A stretch of DNA of 64,000 nucleotides, taken from assembly GCA_015057025.1 (NCBI GenBank), contig SVFD01000005.1, positions 62,001 through 126,000 of the forward strand, written 5' to 3'. Below, in pieces: positions 54,982 to 63,376 of the stretch. The stretch comes from Lachnospiraceae bacterium. GTDB taxonomy: Bacteria; Bacillota; Clostridia; Lachnospirales; Lachnospiraceae. The position numbers and the translations under genes are program-made. How positions within the stretch are numbered: position 1 is the first letter of the stretch; every line of letters starts with the position of its first letter. The notes beneath the pieces were generated by a model. The model was not told the DNA's origin and did no database searches. It worked only from the letters and a program-made list of their open reading frames with translations.

Positions 54982-55635
54982 ATGAGTGATTATATGAAGA
55001 AAACAGACCTTTACGGAAAAATCTGGATTTGGACAGCTGTACTTGTTGTATTGTTGGTTCCCATTGCTATTTGTGTATATTACAATGCATGGCCTGAAGC
55101 TACAGCAGTGTTTAAAGGACTTCTCGGTGTAGCTCCCATTTACTGGACTGTAGGTGTAATCGAAGTTATTACCTATACCCCCATGCTTGGTACCGGAGGA
55201 ACCTATCTTGCGTTCGTAACCGGTAACTTAACCAGTTTAAAAGCTCCCAGCGCATTAAATGCTATGGAAAATGCAGAAGTAAAACCCGGTACGGAGGAAG
55301 GAGAAGTTATTTCTACCCTTGCCATTGCAACCTGCTCTATTGTTACTACTTTGGTTTTGGTGCTTGGCGTTTGTCTTTTAACCGTAATTTCACCGATTTT
55401 AGATTCTCCGGTGCTGACACCGGCATTTGATAATATTTTACCGGCACTTTTTGGCGGTCTCGCTGTTGTTTATGTAAGTAAAAACTGGAAGCTTGCCATT
55501 ACACCCCTTATTTTTATGGTGGTATTGTTCTTATGCGTACCTTCCTTGGCAGGTTCTGTAGGTGTTTTGGTTCCCGTAGGTGTTGTGATTGCTTTAGTGG
55601 CAGCCCGTATTATGTATAAAAAGGGCTGGGTATAA
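54982..55635 (+). CDS. Integral membrane protein, partner of DUF5058 protein
   Basis: 217 residues with about six membrane helices (near 15-35, 48-75, 105-130, 140-160, 165-185, 188-208). GVAPIYWTVGVIEVITYTPMLG and GGTYLAFVTGNLTSLKAPSA are the most distinctive blocks. I do not recognise the family by number, but it regularly accompanies DUF5058 in my reading of such operons. AAAGGAGG precedes the ATG. The close spacing suggests that both proteins form one membrane complex. Confidence 0.7.
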   Translation: MSDYMKKTDLYGKIWIWTAVLVVLLVPIAICVYYNAWPEATAVFKGLLGVAPIYWTVGVIEVITYTPMLGTGGTYLAFVTGNLTSLKAPSALNAMENAEVKPGTEEGEVISTLAIATCSIVTTLVLVLGVCLLTVISPILDSPVLTPAFDNILPALFGGLAVVYVSKNWKLAITPLIFMVVLFLCVPSLAGSVGVLVPVGVVIALVAARIMYKKGWV

Positions 55636-55728
55636 GCGGTTCAAATGTACGATTAAGAAAGTTTTTGCCCATATCAGAATCGTAAGATTCGGGCGTAACA
55701 TTTCGAAAAATGTATTAGGGAGGTCTCA

Positions 55729-57171
55729 ATGATTGGATATATTTTAGGCGGAATCGGGGCAGTTGTTCTGATTTTGCTTGCAATAATTATAATAAGAACT
55801 TTGATGTTTAAACCGGAGAAATTACCGGAATTAAAAGCAGAGCCTGTAACTTTTAATGAGGATAAAATTGTTGAGGATATGGTGGATATGATCCGTTGTA
55901 AAACTGTATCCAACCGTGATGAATCCCTGGTAAACAGAGCCGAATTTGCTAAGTTCGAAGCACTTTTAAAAGAAAGATTTCCTTTGATTCATGAGAAGTG
56001 TGAATTTGAGAAAGTCGGAAAAACGGGACTTTTATATCTTTTAAAAGGAAAGGCCTCTGACAAACCCTCTGTATGTATGGCACATTATGATGTAGTACCT
56101 GTAGAGGAAGAGGGATGGACTAAACCGGCTTTTGAAGGACTTGTAGAAGACGGCTGTATCTGGGGGCGCGGAACCCTGGATACCAAAGGAACGCTTTGCG
56201 GCGTCATGGAAGCCTTGGAGCAGTTGTTATCAGAAGGTTATGTGCCCGAAAACGACTTGTACTTATCTTTTTCCGGTGAAGAAGAGATTGACGGAGATTC
56301 CTGTGCTGACATCGTAAGCCATCTTGAGAAAAAGGGTGTCAAGCCGGCAATTGTTGTGGATGAAGGCGGTGCTGTTGTGGATAAGGTGTTTCCCGGCGTG
56401 CCCGGCCAGTGTGCATTAATCGGTATCGGTGAAAAAGGCAGTGTAAATATGAATTTTAATATCGATTCCCAGGGTGGACATGCGTCAACGCCTCCCGTAC
56501 ATACCATTGCGGGACAGCTTGCTCAGGGAATTGTGAATATTGAAAGCCACCCCTTTAAAAGACAGCTTACCAAGCCTGTGGCAGAAATGTTTGATACATT
56601 AGGACGTCATTCTACCTTCCTGTACCGGATGATTTTTGCGAATCTGTGGTGTTTTGAGCCTGTGTTGGATTTGATTTGTAAAAAGTCCGGCGGTGAGTTA
56701 AATGCTCTGATGCGCACCACCGTAGCGGTGACCCGTATGGAGGGAAGCAAGGCATATAACGTACTTCCTCCAAAGGCAAGCTTTGGTATTAATATGCGAC
56801 TTCTAGGAAACGATACCATAGATTCCGCAACAGAGTATTTAAAGAAGGTTATTGGCAACGACGCCATTACACCGGAGCTGGTAAACGGTATGAACCCGTC
56901 CATTTATTCCGATACCTCCTGCGAGGAGTGGCTTAAGTTAAAAGATGTTATCCGACAGACCTGGCCGGAAGCCATTGTATCCCCTTATCTTATGATGGCA
57001 TGCAGCGATTCCAGACATTACTGCAGGATTACGGACAGAGTATATCGCTTCTCGGCTATGCATCTATCCAAAGAAGAACGCGGAATGATTCATGGAAATG
57101 ACGAGAGAGTGCCTATTAAGACCTTGATAAAGACTGTGGAGTTTTATGTGAGGTTGTTGAAGGTGTTGTAG
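55729..57171 (+). CDS. M20 family metallopeptidase
   Basis: 480 residues. An N-terminal membrane helix (about 2-24) anchors it, which is uncommon for M20. The zinc site is in [14 protein letters not shown] near residue 107 (His), [11 protein letters not shown] near 145 (Asp), and [10 protein letters not shown] near 180 (Glu pair). The dimerisation insertion carries GHASTPP near 255. [10 protein letters not shown] segment provides the last ligand. It belongs to the dipeptidase/carboxypeptidase S-like group. It is the third gene of the DUF5058 operon, so it may cleave a peptide moved by that membrane pair. Confidence 0.9.
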   Translation: MIGYILGGIGAVVLILLAIIIIRTLMFKPEKLPELKAEPVTFNEDKIVEDMVDMIRCKTVSNRDESLVNRAEFAKFEALLKERFPLIHEKCEFEKVGKTGLLYLLKGKASDKPSVCMAHYDVVPVEEEGWTKPAFEGLVEDGCIWGRGTLDTKGTLCGVMEALEQLLSEGYVPENDLYLSFSGEEEIDGDSCADIVSHLEKKGVKPAIVVDEGGAVVDKVFPGVPGQCALIGIGEKGSVNMNFNIDSQGGHASTPPVHTIAGQLAQGIVNIESHPFKRQLTKPVAEMFDTLGRHSTFLYRMIFANLWCFEPVLDLICKKSGGELNALMRTTVAVTRMEGSKAYNVLPPKASFGINMRLLGNDTIDSATEYLKKVIGNDAITPELVNGMNPSIYSDTSCEEWLKLKDVIRQTWPEAIVSPYLMMACSDSRHYCRITDRVYRFSAMHLSKEERGMIHGNDERVPIKTLIKTVEFYVRLLKVL

Positions 57172-57174
57172 GAG

Positions 57175-57334
57175 ATGGAAGCCGCAAGACTAAAAATGTC
57201 AGACGGAACACAGTTGTCTATCTGTGAGGATAGTAAAAGCTAGAGCATATCATTATATTACAACTGATAGTGGCGGAACCGGAACTGCATATGGGTATGT
57301 ATATGAAGAATTAACGGTAGGTCAAAATTTGTAA
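57175..57334 (+). pseudogene. Possible gene remnant after the M20 peptidase
   Basis: Two short frames read like pieces of one lost gene. 57175-57243 gives MEAARLKMSDGTQLSICEDS and stops; a second frame, open from 57194 to 57334, ends RAYHYITTDSGGTGTAYGYV then YEELTVGQNL. The second has a secreted, beta-rich look. No ribosome site, full-length frame or promoter is visible. This could also be chance. Confidence 0.3.
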
Positions 57335-57362
57335 TAAATATATAAATTATAGGTAAGAAATT

Positions 57363-59597
57363 ATGAAAGAGATAAAGAAAACATATTTAATACTTGTTTG
57401 TATATTAATACTTTGTACATTAATTTGCGCATGCTCACAAAATGCGGGTAGCGTTAAGGAATCAGATCAGTATAATATGTTTACTTCATCTCTTTTATTT
57501 TCATCTGCCGATAGTAAGATTTTGGAGAGAGTAACGGAAGACTTTACATACGAAGATATTGTAGACAGATACATTCTTGCATCAAATAGTGAGTATTGCC
57601 TAGTTAATGATTGGGCGAGGCTAGGCGAGATAGGAAATAATAAATTTTACAATGATTTCTATCTATATGATTATGTAAGCGGAGAAATGCAGATATTCCG
57701 GTGTGAGGAAGTACCTGATAATACAATGTATCAGGCTACTATGAATGATCAAAAAATTGTTTTGTTTGATATGTATGCCGGGAGTTTTTATGTATATGAT
57801 AAAAACGCAACCCTGCTTGCGCAGTCAGAAACATTATCGGATAAGATAGCGTTGGAGCATTTGGCAGATATCCAGTGTGATGCGAACTATATTTATCTTA
57901 CATTGGATGATGGAGATACATTGTGTATTTTAGATTATGATTTGAATCTTTTATATACTGAGGCCAGTGAGAGCAGGTGGAGACTATTTCCCAATCATGA
58001 AAATGCATGCCTTATTGCAAAGTCGGCAGATGACTTTTTTGGGTATAACCTGGAAGATGAATTAGAAAAAGTTGAATATAAGTTGACATTACCGGATGAT
58101 TTTAGCTTTGAGTACGATTATATTTATGCCGGTGATGAGTATTATGATTTTTATGTTAAATATTCATACTATGTCGGCGAAGAAGATGAGAAAGTTTGTG
58201 ATTTGGTAGGTGTAAAAGATGGAGTTGGATACAAGCTTTTTTCAGCAGAGCAGATGGGATTTTCGAAAGATGACTTATATACAGTTGTTCCAATTGGTAA
58301 TACAAGTTATATAGTATGCCATAATAATAGTGCAGATGGCACAAAGGAGTATTATTTATTGGAAGCAAGTGATACAGAGATGGATTATTCTATCGAAAGT
58401 GGCAAAGAAATTCTGGAAATTGCCGGACTTTTTATTCCCGAAGAATTGAGAAAAGTAGTGAATGCATTTAATTTTACATCGGATAAATACTATATTGAGC
58501 TTGTGGAATACAGTACAAAGTATGAAGATGTAGGGGATGCATTAAATGCCCTATATGTTGATGTTGCAACAAAGCAGACGATAGATGGAATTGTTTTATA
58601 CGGACTGGATAAAAGTGACTTGGTTAAAAATGATGTGCTGATGGATTTATATGAATATTTTACAAATAGTCATGTAGTGTACGAGGAGAGTTTTGTACCA
58701 TTCATTTGGGAAAATATGAAGGATAAAGATGGAAAGATTACCTCTGTATATCCGGATTATACAGTGACAGGATTATTATCTGCGGAAGAAATTTCTCTTG
58801 ATAATTTACAAACTTATGCCGGAGAGGTAGAAGGAGGAACATTTCTATTTGCAGAAACAGATAGTTTAGAGGTATTGCGGGATTTAATGAAATATTCAGG
58901 GAATCAATTTGTTGATGAGGAATTAAAGCAAGCGAACTTTGATGAGGAGTTTATTGCCATACTGGAACTTTTGAAGGAAGAAGAGAGGAAAAAATCTGCA
59001 TATACGTTTGATTCCCCGACAGCTATTTTAGAGAAAGAAGCGTTGGTTCTTTACGATGAATTGACAATTCCGTATTCATATTCTTATTTTAAATATCTTT
59101 TTGGTTCAGAATTTGTTTGTACCAATTATGGCATAGATGCTCCTGTTTTGGTGCCGGGCATGTCGGAAATGGGAATTACAACATATTCAGACAGTAAAGA
59201 TGGTATGTATGCTTTTCTTGATTATATGTTTACAGATGAAGTATATCACTTATATTTCGGACAATTTCGTTTTCCGGTACTTCAAAGTTTTTGGGATGAT
59301 TGGATGATTCGAGTTACTGCTACAGAGAATTATACAGATCGTTTTAATGAACAGATATTGGCAGGAAATTTCACGTATGGATATAATGATGTTGTAGTAA
59401 CGCTCGGAAGTATGAACGAAGAAGAAGCGTCTAAAATGAAAGCTATGATAGAAAGCTCGGTGTATATTGAGCCAATGGATGAAGAATATTTAGCAATTAT
59501 AGATGAGGAAGTCCAAGCTTATTTATACGGAGATAAGACAGCAGAAGAGGTGTGCGAAATTCTGGAAAACAGAATTGTTACGGCATTAAACGAGTAG
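57363..59597 (+). CDS. Large lipoprotein: WD-like N-terminal part fused to an extracellular solute-binding domain
   Basis: 744 residues. The signal peptide KTYLILVCILILCTLICACS has the lipobox ICAC near residue 23. Residues 40-340 consist of repeated beta strands (FYLYDYVSGEMQIFRC, IVLFDMYAGSFYVYDKN, IYLTLDDGDTLCILDYDLN) suggesting a propeller. From about 355 the sequence looks like a family-1 solute-binding protein: EILEIAGLFIPEELRKVVNA, then YYIELVEYSTKYEDVGDALN and, near the end, SDSKDGMYAFLDYMFTDEVY. No permease or ATPase gene is next to it. It starts 28 bp after the remnant region, probably from its own promoter. Confidence 0.75.
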   Translation: MKEIKKTYLILVCILILCTLICACSQNAGSVKESDQYNMFTSSLLFSSADSKILERVTEDFTYEDIVDRYILASNSEYCLVNDWARLGEIGNNKFYNDFYLYDYVSGEMQIFRCEEVPDNTMYQATMNDQKIVLFDMYAGSFYVYDKNATLLAQSETLSDKIALEHLADIQCDANYIYLTLDDGDTLCILDYDLNLLYTEASESRWRLFPNHENACLIAKSADDFFGYNLEDELEKVEYKLTLPDDFSFEYDYIYAGDEYYDFYVKYSYYVGEEDEKVCDLVGVKDGVGYKLFSAEQMGFSKDDLYTVVPIGNTSYIVCHNNSADGTKEYYLLEASDTEMDYSIESGKEILEIAGLFIPEELRKVVNAFNFTSDKYYIELVEYSTKYEDVGDALNALYVDVATKQTIDGIVLYGLDKSDLVKNDVLMDLYEYFTNSHVVYEESFVPFIWENMKDKDGKITSVYPDYTVTGLLSAEEISLDNLQTYAGEVEGGTFLFAETDSLEVLRDLMKYSGNQFVDEELKQANFDEEFIAILELLKEEERKKSAYTFDSPTAILEKEALVLYDELTIPYSYSYFKYLFGSEFVCTNYGIDAPVLVPGMSEMGITTYSDSKDGMYAFLDYMFTDEVYHLYFGQFRFPVLQSFWDDWMIRVTATENYTDRFNEQILAGNFTYGYNDVVVTLGSMNEEEASKMKAMIESSVYIEPMDEEYLAIIDEEVQAYLYGDKTAEEVCEILENRIVTALNE

Positions 59598-59639
59598 AAA
59601 GCAGAACGGAAAATTTCGTGTAGTTTCGTCTACAGTCTG

Positions 59640-59664
59640 AAAAGAGGAGCTTGGCTCCTCTTTT
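59640..59664. terminator. Bidirectional terminator between the lipoprotein and Rpn genes
   Basis: AAAAGAGGAGC and GCTCCTCTTTT around a TTG loop; serves both converging genes. Confidence 0.9.
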
Positions 59665-59692
59665 CAAATTTAATTTATATTATAAAAGTAAA

Positions 59693-60700
59693 TTATGATT
59701 GATTAGAATACTTATCAAGATAGCTTTGTGCTTCTTTCTCTGATAAAGAATATTTTGACATGATTTCATTTAGGATATTCTGAGAGGATATTTTAAATTT
59801 AAAGCAGGTTAATATAAGGTTATGAATGCCTTCCTCACGAGCGATAGCCAATCCTTCCTCGCGCCCGGCAAGCAATCCTTCCTCGCGCCCGGCAAGCAAT
59901 CCTTCCTCGCGCCCGGCAACCAGCCCTTGCTCTCGTCCTTCCTTTCGGCCCTGCTCAAACCCTTCTTCCCGTCCTATATTCTGATTATATTCATCCCACT
60001 CCCAAGCTTTCATATATTCTAATTTCATCTCCTTTTGTGCCTTAATCCGGTCAACCATTTGATGCACAAATTCAATGTCAGGATTAGTGACATTGGCCAT
60101 TGTGGAACTCTCGAAATATTTTAACATATCTTGCAGTTCTTTACTAGCGTTTCCGACTTTTCCTTTGGTATACAGTATTATTTTCAGAGCACCATCATCG
60201 TAATCAATGGATGGATCCTCTTTTATCGCATTTTGTATGGTATAGACCATGCGGTCACCGCCAAACGGGTCATAAGGTAAAATAAAAATAATGACCACAT
60301 TCGGCAATCTTTTGTATGTCTGTCCCCGTCTTAAATTAGCAGCATCAATTACTCCCTGATAGAATCGCATTCTTTTGGGGATTGAGTCTTTTTCGTAGGT
60401 TAAATTTGGCTCGATATCATAGATGTCCGGTAAAATGTCCGCATCTAGGGCACCACTTCCGCCAATGTCTTCCAGATAAGCGTCCATGCGGATTCCGTGC
60501 ATGTCCGTATCCAGACCATAGAGCTCCTTCTGGGGTGTGATTTTAATATGCCGTATCTCTTTGTTTAAAATGGTTCTTAACAGAATACGACAGAATTCTT
60601 CTCCGGCTTCTTTGTCATCGATCATCTTATGAAATAAAAAATTATCGATAAGATTTAGGTCTGAAAGAGGCCGGAAACGTCTGGCGTGCATATACACCAT
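59693..60700 (-). CDS. Rpn family (PD-(D/E)XK nuclease) recombination-promoting nuclease
   Basis: About 335 residues from the ATG at 60700 (MVYMHARRFRPLSDLNLIDN) with AAGGAGG nine bases upstream; the open frame to 60748 has no ribosome site. DNFLFHKMIDDKE, IKITPQKELYGLDTDMHGIR, DAYLEDIGGS and the following YDIEPN with a Glu-x-x motif are the Rpn/transposase_31 nuclease block. PFGGDRMVYTIQNAI and KGKVGNASKELQDMLKYF are family features. The C-terminus has tandem GREEGLLA octapeptides and then a helical tail. Rpn proteins promote RecA-independent recombination in E. coli and are often gained horizontally. Confidence 0.9.
   Translation of the reverse strand: MVYMHARRFRPLSDLNLIDNFLFHKMIDDKEAGEEFCRILLRTILNKEIRHIKITPQKELYGLDTDMHGIRMDAYLEDIGGSGALDADILPDIYDIEPNLTYEKDSIPKRMRFYQGVIDAANLRRGQTYKRLPNVVIIFILPYDPFGGDRMVYTIQNAIKEDPSIDYDDGALKIILYTKGKVGNASKELQDMLKYFESSTMANVTNPDIEFVHQMVDRIKAQKEMKLEYMKAWEWDEYNQNIGREEGFEQGRKEGREQGLVAGREEGLLAGREEGLLAGREEGLAIAREEGIHNLILTCFKFKISSQNILNEIMSKYSLSEKEAQSYLDKYSNQS
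59851..59922 (-). repeat. Three 24-bp repeats coding (A)GREEGLL octapeptides
   Basis: Three units of exactly 24 bp (ATCCTTCCTCGCGCCCGGCA plus AGCA on the plus strand), nearly identical in DNA, flanked by degenerate copies. GC content is clearly higher than in the rest of the gene, so recent slippage expansion is likely. Confidence 0.9.
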
Positions 60701-61203
60701 AAGCAAATCCTCCTTATAGAATAAATTGATGTGTCTGATTCGTAGCACAAAAAGAGCAAATCAAACATTTGCAGGTATTGAATCATAAATGTTGTTCCGC
60801 CACGGAATTTCATGGAAATATTGATGTGACTTAAGAAAAGTCAGAAGTAGAGATACTCTACGAAGTACAAGACTTGTGTAATCACTGTACATCAGATAAA
60901 AGAAAAATGCAAGATAATTTCATCGCGCAGCAAGAGAAAACCACTCCCCCTTGCGTCCTCTTAAACTAAGAAACGGCAAAATTCACATCTTTTTCACAAA
61001 CCCCCTTTGCTTTTATTATAAAAAGGTGTAAAATAAACGCGGTTTATGTAACTAAGGTAAAAAGGGTAAAAGTCGGAAGCATTGTGCCTGAAAGCATGGG
61101 CAATGCGTTTTTGGTGTGTTTATAATCTAAAGTGTAAAAAAATATAAAGGAGCAATCCAATATAGTTTGCTTATTATAAATCAGAGAGCATAGGAGAGCG
61201 AAT
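60701..61203. promoter_or_regulatory. Rpn-trmB intergenic region with promoter and hairpin
   Basis: 503 bp without a gene. A rightward promoter is TTGCTT 61007-61012, 16-bp spacer, TAAAAT 61029-61034. After it, GCATTGTGCC (61079-61088) pairs with GGGCAATGC (61098-61106, one bulge), followed by GTTTTT, i.e. a terminator-like hairpin in the trmB leader. The left 250 bp show only the rpn leader and no feature that I can support. Confidence 0.5.
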
Positions 61204-61842
61204 ATGCGACTTAGAAATGTAACAGGTTCCAGAGAATATATTGCGGACAGCAGATTTGTAATCCATGACCCGGAGGAACGTAAGGGTAAGTGGAGCGGGG
61301 TTTTTAACAATAATAACCCTATCCGTATCGAAATCGGTATGGGTAAGGGTAAGTTTATTATGCAGCTTGCCAAAGAAAATCCGGAAATTAATTTCATAGG
61401 AATCGAGAAATATTCTACCGTTTTATTGAGGGCAATTCAGAAGATGGAAGCGGAAGAACTTCCAAATCTTGTTTTTATCAGAATGGATGCTGAGGATATC
61501 AATGAAGTTTTTGCCAAAGGGGAAGTAGACCGTATTTACTTAAACTTTTCTGATCCGTGGCCCAAAGACAGACACGCAAAGCGACGTTTGGAAAGCCGTG
61601 AATTTCTTGCCCGTTATAACGAGTGCTTAAAGTCCGATGGTATTATTGAATTTAAAACCGATAACCGTGCGTTGTTTGATTTTGCGGTAGAAGAAGTTCC
61701 TGAAGCCGGCTGGGAAATCATTAAACTCTCTTATGATTTACATGCTGATGAAGAAATGATGATGGGGAATATTATGACGGAATATGAGGAGAAATTTTCT
61801 TCCATGGGTAATCCTATCTGTAAATATATTATCAGAAGATAA
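61204..61842 (+). CDS. trmB: tRNA (guanine46-N7)-methyltransferase
   Basis: 212 residues. The SAM-binding motif IEIGMGKGKFIMQLA is near residue 42, and IYLNFSDPWPKDRHAKRRL near 118 is the TrmB signature, with FKTDNRALFDFA near 157. It makes m7G46 in the variable loop of many tRNAs. A GGAGAG site precedes the ATG. It begins the rightward run that leads into the antiporter genes, 43 bp ahead of the first. Confidence 0.96.
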   Translation: MRLRNVTGSREYIADSRFVIHDPEERKGKWSGVFNNNNPIRIEIGMGKGKFIMQLAKENPEINFIGIEKYSTVLLRAIQKMEAEELPNLVFIRMDAEDINEVFAKGEVDRIYLNFSDPWPKDRHAKRRLESREFLARYNECLKSDGIIEFKTDNRALFDFAVEEVPEAGWEIIKLSYDLHADEEMMMGNIMTEYEEKFSSMGNPICKYIIRR

Positions 61843-61884
61843 ATGTTTATTAAACACAATTCACTAAAATAACAGGAGGCATTT

Positions 61885-62358
61885 ATGTATCTTTTGTTTT
61901 TTTCAATCTGGGTCATTTTAAACGGCCGCATCACTTTGGAAGTGGTACTTTTCGGTATAGCCGTGGCGACTTTGATGTTTGCTTTTATCTGTAAATTTAT
62001 GGGATACAGCATTAAAAAAGAGATTTGGCTTTTTAAAAACTTCTTTCTTTTATTATGGTATGTCCTTGTTTTAATTGTGGAAATTTTGAAAGCAAATTTT
62101 GCAGTCGTAAAATTAATTTTCTCTGTAAAATATCAAATCGAACCGGCATTGGTAACGTTTAAATCTCCCTTAAAAACAGGTTTCGCCAATTTCCTTTTGG
62201 CAAATTCCATTACTTTGACTCCGGGAACTATTACTGTATCAGCAGAAAATGGCGAGTTTATGGTGCATTGTCTGGATAAGGATTTGGCAATCGGTATGGA
62301 TGAATCGATTTTTGTTCATCTTCTTAAAAAGCTGGAGAAAGGAGTAGACAATGAATAG
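61885..62358 (+). CDS. Na+/H+ antiporter subunit E (MrpE/MnhE)
   Basis: 157 residues. Three membrane helices (about 3-18, 20-38, 50-75) are followed by the cytoplasmic MnhE domain with FLLANSITLTPGTITVSAEN near residue 112, the conserved block of the subunit, and FMVHCLDKD. It is one of the small subunits of Mrp-type multisubunit antiporters and of membrane-bound hydrogenases. ACAGGAGGC precedes the ATG. It overlaps the next gene by 8 bp. Confidence 0.92.
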   Translation: MYLLFFSIWVILNGRITLEVVLFGIAVATLMFAFICKFMGYSIKKEIWLFKNFFLLLWYVLVLIVEILKANFAVVKLIFSVKYQIEPALVTFKSPLKTGFANFLLANSITLTPGTITVSAENGEFMVHCLDKDLAIGMDESIFVHLLKKLEKGVDNE

Positions 62359-62701
62359 TGGAATTCCTGCACTGGAAGGTGCATATAATATTTTCTTTTA
62401 TATTGTCATCGTGATTCTTGCTTTTATGGCAATCTGCTGTTTTATCCGAGCTGTTGCAGGTCCGAGACTTGCAGACCGTGTTGTTGCGGTTAATATGATT
62501 GGCACCATCATCATTGTTATCATTGCTCTTTTATCGGTTATGATTGAAGGCTATCTTGTAGATATTTGTTTAATTTATGCCATGGTAAGCTTTTTGGCAG
62601 TAATTGTTTTAACCAAAATATACACCGGTGTTTATAAAAAAGCTCACAAAGATGAGTTGTCTGCGGAAGAGCTGGAAGGTGTGGAAGAGGAGGATGAGTG
62701 A
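62351..62701 (+). CDS. Na+/H+ antiporter subunit F (MrpF)
   Basis: 116 residues with three membrane helices (about 12-33, 42-62, 68-90). GPRLADRVVAVNMIGT near residue 38 is the MrpF hallmark, and DICLIYAMVSFLAVIVLTK completes the fold. The C-terminal tail is acidic (EELEGVEEEDE). Overlaps with both neighbours (8 bp and 4 bp) show translational coupling within the antiporter operon. Confidence 0.95.
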   Translation: MNSGIPALEGAYNIFFYIVIVILAFMAICCFIRAVAGPRLADRVVAVNMIGTIIIVIIALLSVMIEGYLVDICLIYAMVSFLAVIVLTKIYTGVYKKAHKDELSAEELEGVEEEDE

Positions 62702-63069
62702 TGGCTGTTTGGGAATGGATTCGATTTATTGGCGGAGCAGCCTTGATTGTTTTGGGCCTGATTATCTTTTTTATAGAAATCTCCGGCGTCTTTCGTTTTA
62801 AATATGTGTTAAACAGAATGCATGCGGCGGCTATGGGCGATACTCTTGGTCTTTCTGCCTGCATTGCAGGGCTTATGTTGATGAACGGCTGGAATTTTAC
62901 CACCATAAAATTACTATGCGTTATTGCCTTTCTTTGGTTGGCATCTCCGGTATCTTCGCATTTGATTGCCAAGTTGGAGGTTACCACAAGCCCTGATTCC
63001 GACCAATATGAAAAAATTCAGGATTTAAGTACTTTGGCAGAAGAAAGAAGGGAGAATGAAAATGAGTGA
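62698..63069 (+). CDS. Na+/H+ antiporter subunit G (MrpG)
   Basis: 123 residues. GGAALIVLGLIIFFIEISGVFR and MHAAAMGDTLGLSACIAGL are typical of MrpG, with three membrane helices. The conserved RMHAA-GDTLG element is intact. It overlaps MrpF by 4 bp (ATGA) and the following DUF4040 gene by 8 bp. Confidence 0.95.
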   Translation: MMAVWEWIRFIGGAALIVLGLIIFFIEISGVFRFKYVLNRMHAAAMGDTLGLSACIAGLMLMNGWNFTTIKLLCVIAFLWLASPVSSHLIAKLEVTTSPDSDQYEKIQDLSTLAEERRENENE

Positions 63070-63376
63070 TATTATTATTTTCCTTTTATTAATTTTTCTG
63101 GTGATTTGTGCCATTTCGGTTAGTTTTTCAAAAAATCTGTTGAATTCCGTTATTATTTTTATGTCCTACAGTACGGTTATGGCAATTATATGGATTCTTT
63201 TAGAGTCTCCGGACTTAGCCATTACAGAGGCTGCGGTAGGTGCCGGAATCACCAGTGTATTATTTTTTGTAACTTTAAAGAAAATAAAAATCATTGATGA
63301 AATGGTTGCTAAAAATGGGCCTACACTTCCCGATAGTGAGAATGTGACAGGAAAGGAGGAGTCAACTCATGAGTAA
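63062..63376 (+). CDS. MbhD/DUF4040 subunit of Mrp/Mbh-type antiporter
   Basis: About 104 residues from the ATG at 63062, seven bases after GGGAG; an ATG at 63056 is also in frame. Three membrane helices with SKNLLNSVIIFMSYSTVMAI and SPDLAITEAAVGAGITSVLF match MbhD (DUF4040), the stand-alone version of the extra segment in large MrpA proteins. The E-A-A-V-G-A-G motif is well conserved. It lies between MrpG and an MrpB-like gene, overlapping both. Confidence 0.9.
   Translation: MSDIIIFLLLIFLVICAISVSFSKNLLNSVIIFMSYSTVMAIIWILLESPDLAITEAAVGAGITSVLFFVTLKKIKIIDEMVAKNGPTLPDSENVTGKEESTHE

Noticed and set aside
59822-60022. Plus-strand open frame with SFLAPGKQ repeats opposite the Rpn gene
   Set aside because: It is the mirror of the Rpn octapeptide repeat; no ribosome site, and the nuclease frame is far longer and recognisable.
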